A stretch of 64,000 nt of DNA from Apoderus coryli (GCA_911728435.2 OU452205.1:13956260-14020259); one strand, 5' to 3'; positions 1-11,357 are shown, numbered from the stretch's first letter. Numbers and translations: made by a program. Notes: generated by a model not told the origin, from the sequence alone.

Positions 1-2
1 AG

Positions 3-95
3 ATTGGGAATATCTCAGAACAAGGAGGATTCTGAAGGAGAACTGGTTTCAACCGTATCACATACAAAAAGGTACAGGCACTAGAAGTAGTTCAG
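3..95 (+). pseudogene. Tc1/mariner transposase relic (end of DNA-binding region)
   Basis: A short broken reading frame gives RRILKENWFQPYHIQ and, after a one-base shift, KVQALEV. This matches the stretch just before the catalytic core in IS630-Tc1-mariner transposases (pattern: R-I-L-K-E-N, then P-Y-H-I-Q, then V-Q-A-L). It is cut by the window edge on the left and dissolves after about base 95. The same motif occurs in the relics near 2.6, 9.4 and 46.8 kb, which supports the reading. No catalytic residue is present, so family placement is tentative. Confidence 0.5.
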
Positions 96-1940
96 TGGTT
101 AAGCGCATCACAAGTGCGGTGAAGTTAACGATGGTCTCTTTGAACATTTGCTGTTGTAGTGCTTTGAAGTGCTAGTGTTATTTGCATTTGAGTGTTTTTG
201 TTGCCCTTTGGGGTTTTCCTAACGGATGGGATCCACCTTGTGATCGTCGGGCTGAGTACCTGACATTAAACAAGAAGAGTGGACGAGGTAAATCAAGCGG
301 TCCCCAGGAAGTTCAAAAATCATGGCGGCATGGCATGTTAGACCTATCCGAAAGGTAGGAGCTTACGTAATATTTAATATTTCGCATGATTGAAGTCACA
401 TAATCATCTACATTTTCTAAATAAATGTTTTACATTAAATGCTCGGTAAATCGAAACACTTGGCAACATGGCGCTGTATCATAACCTTTAAGCTAATGTC
501 TAATTTAAACTTCAGTTGGGCAGGCGTTCATAGGCGTCGTAAAAAGGGAGTTTAACATGATTTACAAAAAAAATTATTTTCAGCCTTAATAAAAATGTTG
601 GAAATTTTTTGAAAGGCGATTCTGTTAAATCTTATTTTTCTCTACCTCTAGTTAAAATTTTTGTACTGAGTGATAGTTCACCCTGTATGTTCACACGCAT
701 ACACACTGTAACTATACAACGAAATAGTCTCGAATTTTACAGATTTTTTAGTACATATGTTTTACACACTTTTGTCAATTTACATTAGAGATGGGATTTC
801 ACATCCATCGTCGTTGGTATCCGGTAACCAATTTAATTTGCTGTAATTTTACACGATTTATTTTTACAGTGTAAAGTTTCCGCTTTCTATACCGGACCAC
901 CCTGTATATCTTAGAGGCAGATGCCAATAATTAAAATTTAATATATACGGGGATGTTGTGATTACTGATATACTCTTAGGCCATTGAAATTAGTGCAGAA
1001 ATATTCATTAACCAGAATTCATTTAAGTTTGGAACAGGAAGAGCGTCGTTCAAATAGGCTATTTACTCCTCTAACGACAACAAGACCGTGTCACACCAGC
1101 TTGTAGCTAGCTTTGATTAAATGAAAAATTAACAATTTAAATAGGTATTGATTAATATTGATTGATATTGATTAGGTACGAAAATGAAAATTTATTCTAG
1201 TTCTGTAAACTACAAAACAGTTATAAAAGCGTTAAATCCTATGGTCTATTTTCAAATAATGATATTTAGTTCTAAGAAATAGTAAAAAGCGTGTCAAATT
1301 TTTGTATTTTTGTTCAATGCCATAAATTTCTTTAAACGATCTATATTAAATCAACTAACACAATGAACATGAACAACCCTTTTAGATATGGAATTAACTG
1401 CCATACATTGTGTCCTACTATAGGGATTCTACCCCTTTTTCCTTAAATCTGTGAAATTATCGACATGTGTCCAACCCTCTATGGTATAATTGTAAATAGG
1501 AAAGAACATTTTTTATGACTTTGAAGATAAGATTATAATAATTACATGGTGGAACATGGCAATTTAAAAGAATTCGATTCTCACCTAACCGAAAACTGAT
1601 CTCAAAGTTAATTAAAGCCACACATTGCTTGTTAAAAAGTAACTCATTATCTAAATATTTTCGTATCTGTATAGTAAAATATCTTCAGCCAAGAATTATT
1701 CAGCTCGCAGCTCAATACGAAGAGCTAAAGACACAAAACGTTTGATCGTATTTTACGTTACTTTTTACGTTACGTAATGTATGCAGTTGTTCAACTTAGG
1801 ACGTTTTATGAAGCCACCCAATAGGAACGTTTCCCTAATATTTTGGGCATGCCCATATTGCTTCTACATCAGCTGTACACTACATACCTAATAGCTTTGT
1901 CTCTTTTAGATCTTCAGATAGAAGGCTTTTATAGTTTTTT
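96..1940. other. No gene seen; AT-rich with two isolated transposon-type termini
   Basis: No supported reading frame. CACCCTGTAT occurs near 681 and CACCCTGTATAT near 898; both look like the outer ends of TA-flanked DNA transposons whose other ends are not visible. Confidence 0.6.
860..906 (-). repeat. Solo transposon terminus, CCGGACCACCCTGTA family
   Basis: The last bases before 906 are the reverse complement of the terminus that starts at 44424 (TACAGGGTGGTCCGGT, followed in both copies by a similar GAAAGCG/AAAGCG stretch). Only one end is seen here, so this is a truncated or solo end. Confidence 0.5.
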
Positions 1941-2008
1941 TTAAACTACTGTGGGATCTGTTACTATACCGAACTTCAAGTTTACGAAAGCGAAATCAGG
2001 CCCTTTGC

Positions 2009-2249
2009 ATCCCCATGCTAGCTTTGACGTGAAGGTGTAAGACCTCAGTGCTTTTAATGCAGCTTGATTGTCTGACATAATATTGATCTGCCTTTCTGGG
2101 ATGCCTCTCTGCAGGCATTCTTGAGCACAACGGTTAATAGCGTTGGTCTCTGCTTGGAATATAGTGCGACTTTTTCCGAGAGATTGAGAGAGCCTGTAAT
2201 TAGGACTGTATACTCTCATCCCTGTGTTCCCTTCTATTCCTTTGACTTT
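2009..2249 (-). pseudogene. LINE RNase H domain relic
   Basis: The minus strand encodes LGKSRTIFQAETNAI, then INIMSDNQAALKAL, then SYTFTSK. This is the middle of an RNase H domain as found at the C-terminus of R1/Jockey/I-type LINE polyproteins: the conserved Glu sits in FQAE and the next catalytic Asp in SDNQAA. The opening TDGS motif is not readable and the final Asp region is absent. A second RNase H relic at 30.6-30.8 kb shares SYTFTSK and QAALKAL and is probably from the same family. No other part of the LINE adjoins it. Confidence 0.75.
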
Positions 2250-2435
2250 ACTAACGAAGAATATGCATCTAATGTATGGACTTGCGGACTTAGAAAAGGT
2301 AATGCTGCACAAGCAGTCCGCTGCTATGTCTATCGTGCTCCAAATCGAAGAGTTTCAGACAGGAGAACTTTTATACGCGTTGACCGAAGTTTACGGGAAA
2401 CAGCAGGTATGCTAAAATATTGGACAAGCCTCAAT

Positions 2436-2931
2436 GCTGTTTTCTGAAGATTCTTCAAACAGCAACCTGATGCAGTCGGGCAACCTTGGTTGCCTTGGCA
2501 AGCAAGAACTGATGAAGCGGAAGAACAGGTGTTGTAATTAGTGGAAGAAGACCGAAGTACTAGCATTCGTAAACTATTGTTGGCACGTAACATAGCCAAA
2601 ACGATATTCTGTAGGAACATTTGCTTCACCCTTATCATGTGCAAAAAGTTCACGCTATGTCTGTAACACTTTTACTTTGTTTTAATTAGGTTAAATTAAC
2701 TTTAATTTCCATAGAAACGAAGATAATAAAATAATTCAGTATCCTAGTGACATGTTTTTATTAAAATGCGATTTTCTCCGAAATGGTACAATATATCGAT
2801 TAAGATGTGAAATAACTTTTTTTATAGCAAATTGATAATGGAATCAAACGATCAAAGTGAAATGCATTTGATACCTACCTAGTTTAAAACTGCCAACATT
2901 AAGCCAACCACTTTTGTTCACCACTGTATAA
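2436..2931 (+). mobile_element. Tc1-like transposon relic with right terminus
   Basis: From 2500 the frame reads EEQVL-stop-LVEEDRSTSIRKL, and after a shift EHLLHPYHVQKVHAM: the end of the paired-like helix-turn-helix region and the linker of an IS630-Tc1-mariner transposase. The catalytic domain is absent. About 240 bases downstream ACTTTTGTTCACCACTGTAT (2911-2930) reads, in reverse complement, as a Tc1-type terminal inverted repeat (ACAGTGGTGAACAAAAG). The left end is not visible. The element has lost its centre and is inactive. Confidence 0.55.
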
Positions 2932-3351
2932 AACCGACATACTCAACAGCACTTGACATATTGAATGAAGGACTCTTATGCGATAATAAAATTTCCCAAA
3001 TATCCTTGCTACCGTGTTAACCGTTTAAAAGTTATCACCTAAAATATATTTTTTTAATTCTCACATTGAAGGCCATTACCTCCGTAACGAAGCTCGCTAG
3101 ACCAAAATTTTACATAAAGAACTGACATTCTTCTATTTCAATTTGTTGGAAGTTATTGCGGCAAGTACTTATAATGCGATAGCGCATTGTACTATTTGAA
3201 GTTATGTTTGTTTTTTTTATAACATTATATTTATCAAAAAAAACACAGGTTAACAAATTACATCGCTTAATAACAAAATCAATAGAGAAGAATTTGAGGT
3301 GTAGGTGAGGATGTCTTGTAGTTTTGGCAAAAATAACAAGACCCCTGTCAC
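2932..3351. other. No gene seen
   Basis: AT-rich. A 118-codon minus frame (3110-3466) runs from here into repeat copy A but resembles nothing recognised; its homologous part in copy B (27.1 kb) is not open, so it is probably chance. Confidence 0.5.
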
Positions 3352-4193
3352 TTGAAATTATCGCTATCCTACACCTCGTACTCATTATTCGCTCAATACC
3401 GTAAATAATCCGAAATCTATTTACACCCGACACACGTTCAGATGCGTAATTAAAAACAAACTTCATTGCCCCAAGTTTATTTTATTTTTGCTAAAACAAT
3501 TTGGTTGTTGCAAAAATTCCATATTATTTATATTTCATTCCATTGAATTCATTCAAAATCAAGAAAATATGAGAAATCCGCGGATGCCACACTGTATTTG
3601 AACATTATCACCATAAACATATTCCAGTACATTTTCCTCAACAAATCCACACATTACGCAATATATTTACACATGGAACATTACTAGATACTTGATTTCC
3701 CAACATATTTAATTTACTCAACTACTATTCACATGAACTAAATCTGGCAGAATTGTTTTTAAATGACACAAGTTGACACATTTGGCATTCGAATCTTGAT
3801 TTATTACCGTCCTCACCATCTACGTTCCGGGCGTCTGCATTTAAAGACCATTTCAAAAAACCAACCATGGCAGACCTGATATCCAATTGTGTAAACGTTT
3901 ACTCTGGTACCTAATCGTAAAGTTCGAAGATCAAAGCAGGGTCATGGAACTGTTTTTATTATTGAGCTTTTTTTATTATTATTGAAATTGTAGGCCGTCT
4001 GCATATTATATTTAATTTGTCGCGGATGCTAGAAATGTCAACTTTCTGTCACTAATAGAGATGCAAGAAATGTATCGATATATTATTTCTTTAATTATTA
4101 GAGATGCAAAAAATGTATGTAAGAATATTCCATTCCACCTCTATTTCTTTTCAAAGTTGAACTATTGTCTCGCTGATTCTATTGGCCGCTTGT
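3352..4193 (-). repeat. 0.85 kb dispersed repeat, copy A (inverted relative to copy B at 26.2-27.1 kb)
   Basis: About 840 bases are the reverse complement of 26219-27119, with small indels. Shared landmarks include ACAAGCGGCCAAT at one end, a tract with repeated TAATAATAAT, GCAGACGCCCGGAAC, and GTACGAGGTGTAGGATAG at the other end. No terminal inverted repeat or poly(A) was identified in either copy, so the class is unknown. A short frame with a Cys-x2-Cys (FECQMC) can be read in the inferred sense strand but no domain is recognisable. Confidence 0.8.
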
Positions 4194-5164
4194 AAAATAA
4201 ATAAATCAAAAATCAATGGTTTCATTGGTATACTCATCAGTTGCCAGCTTTGTATAATACAGACTGCTAAGACAGAGGTCGCGCTGTTAGAAATCTGACT
4301 TCTTTTCGCGCACAACTTGTATAAGTTACTCCTATACATTTAGCAGTGACTACTTCTTCTTTCTCAGCTTTGGCCATTATTTGCTTCGATAAGCATTCAG
4401 CCACTTAGTGACTGGTTATCTAGATAATATTCTATTTTTTATATTATCGTTTTTTTGCTATACGTAGTTTTTTATTTAATTTCAAAGCACACACACGTGA
4501 TAGTAGGCGGGCGACCATTTAACATGACAAAACACTGGGGGCACGCCGTCTGCGATAATCCTTTTCTCTTCTAGTTTTTTTCGTTATTTTCGATAACAAT
4601 CAAGTACGCGCAACTAATCGATCATTTTTTTTTACATTTGATGTATGTTGTATGTGTAAACTACCAAAACTGATGTATCACTATTGCCGTTAAAATGTAA
4701 TGTGATTTTTGAGCAGTCTTTTTTTGTGTTGTGTCATCGGGCATGAATGGGGAAATGATATTAAATCCGAAACAATCCCTACCATAAAGTTATTTCAAAA
4801 TTTCAAAAATATAAACTATATTTTAGATTTTTCCGGCAGAAAATCTTTAGTTGCTTTTGTGGTTGCTTCCAAAATATCTAGTGGAATTTCAATTTTCTTC
4901 TTCAAAATCCGAATCCATATTGAACTGATGTTGGAAAATTGTCAACAAAAAATGTGACAACAAGATATAAAATCGTCTATGGTAGCGAATTTTTGACTTT
5001 CATGGATCGGAAAAGTGGCAAATGAGATCGAAAAAATCCTGTCCTATTTTCCAGTTTTACCTAAAAAATTAAACATAATCTAAAAAGAGTGTGCCTATTT
5101 TCCGATCGGTTGGAAAAAAATTAATAACAATAATACTATTTATTGGCCATTAATGTTTATGTTT
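4194..5164. other. No gene seen
   Basis: AT-rich with poly(T) runs. An 82-codon plus frame at 4709-4957 opens at TTG rather than ATG and resembles nothing. Confidence 0.5.
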
Positions 5165-5600
5165 ATAGTGTTTGCTAAACCATTGTGGAGAATATTCAAT
5201 GTTTCTTTGCGATCGTGTAGTTTCCCCTCTGATTCGAAGTCTTCTAGAGTAACGCCGGTTCATAAGAAGGGAGATAAACAGGATATTTCAAATTATAGAC
5301 GAATTTCCATGCAGTCTTTGAATTTGTGCTCCATGATATTATTATGAACCATGTCAGGCGTCAGGTTTCATCGGTACAACATGGCTTTTTTCCCGGTCGT
5401 TCTACGTCAACCAATTTATTGGTTTTAACACAGTTTTTAACTGAGCGACTTGATAACGGGGGTCAGATAGATGTAATCTACACTGATTTTTCTAAAGCCT
5501 TTGATAGACTTCATCATGGTAGTCTATTGCGTAAGCTGTGTCGTTATGGATTATCTTATAATTTACTGCTGCTTTTGAACACAAACTATAGTTGGTTCGG
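5165..5600 (+). pseudogene. LINE reverse transcriptase relic (Jockey/CR1-like)
   Basis: Two overlapping frames give one RT fragment: SSRVTPVHKKGDKQDISNYR (the usual V-x-P-V-x-K-K-G ... N-Y-R-P-I-S block), then QHGFFPGRSTSTNLL (the Q-x-G-F-x-x-x-R-S-T block), then DVIYTDFSKAFDRLHH (RT motif A with the first catalytic Asp). A frameshift lies near 5330. The fragment stops at about 5600 before the YADD block. It is a 5'- and 3'-truncated copy of a non-LTR retrotransposon pol. Confidence 0.85.
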
Positions 5601-5668
5601 AATCCTTACGGATTCACACGATATGTTCGTTTGTGTTTATCACATTGAATATTTGAAAAGTAACACTG

Positions 5669-6699
5669 TCTTGCGGTATTCCGCAACTGAAGAGACGAAT
5701 TGAAGTCGAAACAGTAGAATCATGTCTTCTCCAACAAAAAGTGCAAAACTTTGACTGACTGGATATTAACAGTTTGTGTATGGATAACGTATTGGACAAT
5801 GACCAAAACAATTTTCTGTTGCGTATGACTATAGGGTCATACATTTGGAATGGGTAACTCTATCTGCTTTCGAACTTGGACAGTTCTCATCAGTATGCCT
5901 TAGGAAAGCCAAACTATAGTTTGTGTTATTTATTAATTTAAGATACCACTGCCCTGACAGCATCTATCCAATTAAAGGGCAGGTACAGAAACAATAATAA
6001 ATATTGAAATTACACACTATACATAATACATAAATAAAATGTTAAGAGATAATATGAAATAGAACACATATCACAATACATACAAATAACAATATATTAG
6101 AGAATAAACATAGTATTTAAATTTTAATAATAAAATAATACAAAGAAAGAAAGATACCAACTATCATTGTTCAAAAAACACTCTCTTTATCTGAGAAATA
6201 TTTGTACAAATGCCTAATATGCAAAAATCACAAACCAATTGGATCTTTGGAAATGGCATTGCCAGGGAGCACGATCGTGAGACCGGCTCAACCAACCTTG
6301 AGAACCGCCTAGCACTTATATGCAAGAATTGATGCTTGTTTTCGCGTGTATCTTCGTGTTAGCTACTTCTTTCGCCAAGCGACGGTACCGCCTCTAACCA
6401 CGAGCGGCTTGTTTTGCGTGAAGTACACCTACTTCCCACGTTTTATACGACGAAACAACTTTACACCATGCTATATGGTTTTCCTAGCCATACTGATGAG
6501 AACTGTCCGAGTTCGAAAGCAGGTAGAGATACCCAACCCAAATGTATGACCCTATAGACATACGCAACAGGAAATTGTCTTGGACATACACCAAATATTA
6601 ATATCCAGTCAGTCAAAGTTTTGCAGTTTCTGTTGGAGACGACATAATTCTACTGTTTTGACTTCGATTGGTCTCTTCAGTTGCGGAACACCGCAAGAC
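5669..6699. repeat. Inverted repeat pair with ~240 bp arms around ~550 bp
   Basis: 5669-5917 and 6468-6699 are reverse complements at roughly 85% or better, judged by eye. Outer ends are GTCTTGCGGTATTCCGCAAC and its counterpart; inner ends carry CAGTTCTCATCAGTATG and its reverse complement. The 5918-6467 interior is AT-rich with no recognisable gene. It looks like a foldback or long-arm DNA element whose protein region is gone, sitting immediately after the RT relic. No target duplication was resolved. Confidence 0.8.
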
Positions 6700-6775
6700 A
6701 AATAGTTCTCAAATTAAAGGTTTTAGTCTCCAAAACAACCAATTGACGCCTTCAAAAACAAAAGTTTGACTGTAC

Positions 6776-6879
6776 CAAAATACGAGTGGAATAAGTACTT
6801 CCAGACTTGGTTCGAGTGTATGCAAAGATGCATTAGTCTTCGTACAGAATACCTCGAGAAAAAAAAACAAAATTTTTAA
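6776..6879 (+). pseudogene. mariner transposase C-terminal tail
   Basis: The frame reads YEWNKYFQTWFECMQRCI, then SLRTEYLEKK, then stop. This is the C-terminal signature of mariner (DD34D) transposases: W-x-x-x-F-x-x-W-F-x-x-M-x-x-C-I, then a short tail with an aromatic near the end. The intact equivalent in this window is at 25.68-25.74 kb (SEWQKCFDNWFKRMQNCIDL). Nothing of the catalytic core precedes it. ACAACCCTCGTAG at about 6930 could be the matching right terminus. Confidence 0.7.
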
Positions 6880-7432
6880 AAGCATTCTACAGTTTTATTT
6901 CAGCCATGTCGGCAAAAGTAAACAGACAACCCTCGTAGTTCCAACTTTCAATCTCGCTCTGAAACTTTTTTATATCAATCAAGGTAGGTATAGCGCTTGG
7001 CAAGATCACCCCTAGTACGCAATATACCCTTCTGTCCAAGGGTTTGATAATTGCATTCCAAAAAGAGGGGAGCGATATATAATTCAATAAAACCGTTTAA
7101 TTGAAATCAAAATAGATGTAGTATATGGATCTCTGAACTTAATACTGAAATACCGTCCATTCTAAACAAAGCTTTAAACTTATTTTAAAGCTTTTTGTTT
7201 ATGAATGAGACGCGGAATTTAATTAGATAAATATTTATATTACTTATGTAAGGATTCACAATTTTATCGAATTTAAAAGAGATAGATTTAATTAAATAGG
7301 CAATGTGTTATTATTTTTTATATTTTTATTAGTTATTGCTGGTATTCAAACATCTAGGATAACTGGGAAAGCCTACTTGTGTACTGTGCAGTTGCGAAGT
7401 TTAGTCTAAAACATTTATTTTAAATATACACC
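6880..7432. other. No gene seen
   Basis: AT-rich sequence, no supported frame apart from the possible transposon end near 6930. Confidence 0.5.
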
Positions 7433-7829
7433 TTATTTCAATTTGATCATTACTTTTGAAATTCTGAAAAATAATTGTTGCTCAACAAAATTCAAATGCA
7501 TAAAGATTTGATCAGGTACCCTTTCCTCGCCCCTGAGAGTAGTTCGCATAATGTCAAATGCATATCTTATTTCATTTTCACTCAATTTAGGACACTCTCC
7601 GTGTCAGTTTCTTCTTCATGATTGTCTATACTTTTTATATCGTCAATTATGGCTTGGTCAGTTAGGAGATCTGTCGTGCCAACATCATTGTCGATTACTA
7701 AGAAATCTTCAAGTAAAAAATCTACGTCGACGGTAGCAGTTTTTTGTAGAATACCCCATTGTTTTTTTAAGGTAGCGAAATCGATTTCGTCCTCTCCCTC
7801 CCATTCGTGATTTTTCTCAGTAAAACCTG
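7433..7829 (-). pseudogene. Tigger/jerky-like transposase C-terminal exon (relic)
   Basis: The minus strand encodes an acidic stretch (HEWEGEDEIDFATLKKQWG, then VDVDFLLEDFLVIDNDV, then LLTDQAIIDDI) and, after one frameshift near 7590, KLSENEIRYAFDIMRTTL and QIFMHLNFVEQQL, ending at TAA. The L-L-T-D-x-x-I-I-D-D-I motif followed by E-I-x-x-A-F-x-I-M-R is typical of the C-terminal tail of pogo/Tigger/jerky-type (DDE_1) proteins. The coding stretch starts right after TTTTTTTTTGCAG on that strand, a good 3' splice site, so it may be an exon of a transposase or transposase-derived gene. No upstream exon was found within 0.6 kb. Family call is by eye. Confidence 0.5.
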
Positions 7830-8472
7830 CAAAAAAAAAGCATTTTTTGATATTCTGAGAAATCTTTCTACTAACTAACTAACTTGTTAATTGATAAACA
7901 TTTGCAATTTTCGCATTATTATTTTTGTTATCAAAGTTTTGATTTCTTGGGACACCATCTAATGCTTATTAGACATTACATTTTTGTAAAGCTATGAAGT
8001 ATTCATATTGCTAGAAAATAGTGTTTTTAGAGCTAAAAATAAAAAGTCGCTTTTTGTTTAGCAAATAATAGCGATTAATACTATTGAATAACATATTTAT
8101 TTCATTCGTTTATAATCAATCAAAACAAAATTGCATGACTATGTGAATAAGTGGCGATAAGGCTCAATGTGATATCTTAAAATTTTTGAATATACGAGTA
8201 TTTCAGAAATATTTTTAAAAACGAATTAAATGGTTTTTGCAGCGAAACTGTGTACCTGTGCGTTTTTCTTCTCTTGAATTATTTCTAATGTTTTATCCCC
8301 TTATCACAGTATAGAAACTTGGCCGATGTTATTGTATATTGTAATCATTTATGTTTTTGGAATTGTATGAGGGCTGACAAAAAATGAACTTGAAAATTCA
8401 TTTTTAGTTTCGATTTACTTTATTACTCATTGTATTTCCAGTTTTTTGCTAATTATTGCATTTCTTTCATTA
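7830..8472. other. No gene seen
   Basis: AT-rich. If the 7.4-7.8 kb exon was spliced, this would be its upstream intron. Confidence 0.4.
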
Positions 8473-9621
8473 TACAGGGTGATTCATTATGGTTCCAACA
8501 AACGAAAACTGAAGATTCCTGAAAGTAATTTAAGCATATTTTGTCATTGAACCATGCCCGCAAATGCTTCGTTATCGAGATACAAATTTAGTGGTCAAAT
8601 TAACTATTTTGTTCATTTCTCAAAAACTAGCTATTTTGACAACATTTTACATGCATTTGAGGACCGATAACCTAAAATAATCTGCAATATTTTGGCTTTC
8701 ATTAACTGTTCATTGGCGGAGATATAGGGGGCATTTGAGTAAATTTTACACATATATTAATTGAAAACAACTTTGACAAGCTGCATTATGTTAAATTACC
8801 TACTACTTTTTTAAAAGAGCAACTTATAAGCTACAAAAAAGTGAATTACGTTGATGTTGTGATTTCTACCATTTTTATGGAAACTGATAAATTGCAAGTT
8901 AATGGTATAGATTTGAATCAAAATAACGTTTACCAGAAAACCAAATAAAAAATCAAAGTTGCCATGGAAAACGAATGTCGCAATAATAAAAAGAAAACTT
9001 TGACAGAAACAAATTTAAAGTAGTTAAAATTATTTTATTATTTCGTAGTTGATTTTAATATTGCGAATGTTTTTTTCTAAATTAGTTTTTCAATTGAAGA
9101 AAATGCAGATATGGTGTTTTGTTATGGTTTGTGCATTGCAAATGCAAGAGCAGCGGCTCGAGAATACAAACTTTAGGTATCCTAATAGACGTCATCCATA
9201 TCACAAACCATTTGCGGCTACATTTTACAGGCTTAGAACGACAGGGAGCATTTTACCTAGAGTTAACGAACGATCGCATCGTCTAAATATTCAAACTGAG
9301 GAAAACATAGCGGATTTAGTTGTAGACGATCCGGAAATAAGCACTAGAAGAATATCAACACAATTGGCAAATGGTGTATCCCTATCATCTTCAAGTTGTC
9401 CATGCCCTACATCCTGGAGACCATGAAAGGCGCCTATTATTTGGTAATTGGGTTCTTGGTAAGTTTCATAAAGAGAAAGTGCTCTGGTCAGATAAAGCAA
9501 CTTTTACTAGAGATGGCATAAATACAAACCATAATGAACATATATATGGTCTTTAAACAACCCTCATGCTATTAGGCCGCGAAATTTCAAATGTACATTA
9601 ATCTTTGCCGGCAGTGTCTGA
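8473..9621 (+). mobile_element. Tc1/mariner-type element, right part lost
   Basis: A left terminus TACAGGGTGATTCATTATGG follows a TA dinucleotide (8471-8472). The transposase lies inside at about 9130-9620 and the sequence is cut at 9621, where a different terminus begins. No matching right arm is present, so the element was truncated, probably by the insertion or deletion that placed the next element. Confidence 0.65.
9130..9620 (+). pseudogene. IS630-Tc1-mariner transposase, N-terminal half
   Basis: Three frames join into one protein. The first gives RYPNRRHPYHKPFAATFYRL then RTTGSILPRV (helix-turn-helix region) and DDPEISTRRISTQLA (second helix-turn-helix). The second gives YPYHLQVVHALHPGD and KVLWSDKATFTRDGINTNH. 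The third gives LNNPHAIRPRNFK. WSDKA is the first catalytic Asp block, normally WSDEA, so the Asp is kept and the adjacent Glu has become Lys. Frameshifts lie near 9370 and 9545. The second and third catalytic acidic residues are missing. Closest relatives in the window are the 46.6 and 55.1 kb transposases. Confidence 0.75.
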
Positions 9622-10000
9622 TACAGTGACTGCAAAACGTTTCATCCACTTGAGGTATTATCAAAAATTATTATGTAATTTGATAGATCTTCTTTCATTT
9701 TATTAATCTAAGAAAAACTCTTAAACAAACAACATGGTTACAATATTCTGCCACCGTGTTTTACTGTCGGACACAAATTTTCTTGTTTAAATTCCACATT
9801 AAGTCTTCGCCATACCATATTATGATGTCCATCCGATTATATTTAGATTAATCTGAGAAAATAACACGTTGCCAAAAATTATTTGTTTCACTCATATTAT
9901 ATTTATTTGCAAACTATAATCATTAACCCAACTTTTTCCAGTTACTGTAGTTATTTTTATTACCGTCCGTATCCTTTGGCAGGCATGATTTATTATAGGT
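9622..10000 (-). mobile_element. Tc1-like transposon relic
   Basis: TACAGTGACTGCAAAACGTT at 9622 is a Tc1-type terminus that abuts the truncated element before it. On the minus strand of 9740-9930 a broken frame reads FWQRVIFSD-stop-SKYN (normally W-x-x-V-I-F-S-D-E-S-x-Y, first catalytic Asp; the Glu codon is a stop), and after a shift CPTVKHGG (normally P-T-V-K-H-G-G). The rest of the transposase and the second end are not recognised. Confidence 0.6.
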
Positions 10001-10974
10001 CTTATATACGAGGGAGAAATGTATCAAAAAAACGATGTATTCGATGCCTATTTCTAATATAAATAGGCATGGGAACGGATAGCCCCGGTAGAATCGTTAA
10101 ATTTATATATTTTAAATTAAGATTAGAAAAACTATACAAAAATTAAGACATTATTATCGTATAATTGATAAATTAGTACTTTATTTAAACTTTACATACA
10201 CTTTTATTAAAAAAAAAATTAAACCACAAACCAGTGCAGCGCAAACCCGAAATGAATATGCAAAACAATTCGTAATAAGTTCAGGCCAAGATTTATACAA
10301 TCTTTGGTTTTGGTATGGATCGCTCTGTAGGTGTATATTTAAAACTGTACATAAACACAGAAGCTTCCAATATAGTCTACATGTATATACATAGAAAGAT
10401 CGTTCACTAATTTGTGAGGGTCGCGCCCTTTAGACTGAATACCACCCTCGATGCTCGTTAGACAGTGTTCGCACAACAAATAATGAGAGACGAAATAAAG
10501 GAAGTAAAGCAAAAAAAAACTGTCGGAGACTTTGAATAACGTTATGCGTGAAATAGAGCTTTTTATACAGGGTGGTGACAACATAGGTACAATCTATATA
10601 AGATCACATAATACTATATTATGCAAATTTTATCATATATTCTTACGTTTGTACGTAATTGAATGAATTGTGTATATATCAAAAAATAATGTTTTATTGA
10701 TCATGGACCGTTTTAACACGAATTGATTAATTGAAACAATGATAGTGTAAAACAAAACTGTTTTTTAAAATGCTAGATATTTTTAAATTAAATGAACATA
10801 CAAAGTGTAATAAATTATAATAGAAAAACTTAAATTTGAACCTACATATTGAAATATAATTAAAATAAAGTAAATAACGTAAAATTAAATTTATAGAAAC
10901 ATTTTTTCAACATGAGAGATATTGACCTAATAGCAAGTAAAACATATATTTTTGAGCAGATTTGTGGAATATAA
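10001..10974. other. No gene seen; one solo transposon terminus
   Basis: AT-rich. TACAGGGTGGTGACAAC at 10566 resembles a DNA-transposon end without a visible partner. A minus frame at 10339-10584 (81 codons) resembles nothing. Confidence 0.5.
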
Positions 10975-11020
10975 TAATAATAATAAATGTCTTTATTCAT
11001 GGGCGAGTTTCAGTTCTGTA
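10975..11020 (-). repeat. LINE 3' tail remnant
   Basis: AATAATAATAATAAATGTCT followed by TTATTCATGGGCG is, on the minus strand, the AATAAAGACAT(TTA)n ending shared by the Jockey/CR1-like LINEs at 37.6 and 45.8 kb. Confidence 0.45.
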
Positions 11021-11357
11021 ATATTCAAGTCTGCTCAGCTAACCCTAGATTGTGTGATTTAACAACATTGGATTTCTTTTTATGGGGTTATTTAAAATCA
11101 CAGGTCTATGTCAACAAGCTCACAACCACGCGTGCATTAAAGGAGGAGATTCAACGCTGCATCAACGAAATTCAGATACATTTATGCAAAATGGTCATGG
11201 ACGAGTGCGAATGTGTATGCAAAGCGGTGGGGGCATTTGGCCATAAATAACCCTATCCTATGTACTTTATGATTCAATAAAAAACTAACAATCAAAAGAC
11301 TAAAAACTGTGTTTTCTATTTAATTCAAATCTTGCTTTAATTTTCGGACACCCTTTA
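11021..11357 (+). pseudogene. DD41D-type mariner-like transposase, C-terminal quarter plus right terminus
   Basis: The frame reads RLCDLTTLDFFLWGYLKSQV, TTTRALKEEIQRCINEIQ, then a degraded tail. LDFFLWGYLK carries the third catalytic Asp. After the stop, a 3' region with TTATGATTCAATAAAAA and TGTGTTTTCTATTTAATTC closely matches the fuller copy ending at 32073, and the end CGGACACCCTTTA at 11345-11357 corresponds to that copy's right terminus. The 5' three quarters are missing. Confidence 0.8.

Noticed and set aside
70..135. tRNA-like text TAGTTCAGTGGTTAAGCGCA with a small anticodon-like stem
   Set aside because: No B box (GGTTCGAATCC-like) follows and no acceptor stem forms; it overlaps the Tc1/mariner relic frame.
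3110..3466. 118-codon minus-strand ORF
   Set aside because: The part lying in repeat copy A is not open in copy B and nothing in it resembles a domain.
4709..4957. 82-codon plus ORF
   Set aside because: Opens at TTG, no motif, base composition explains its length.
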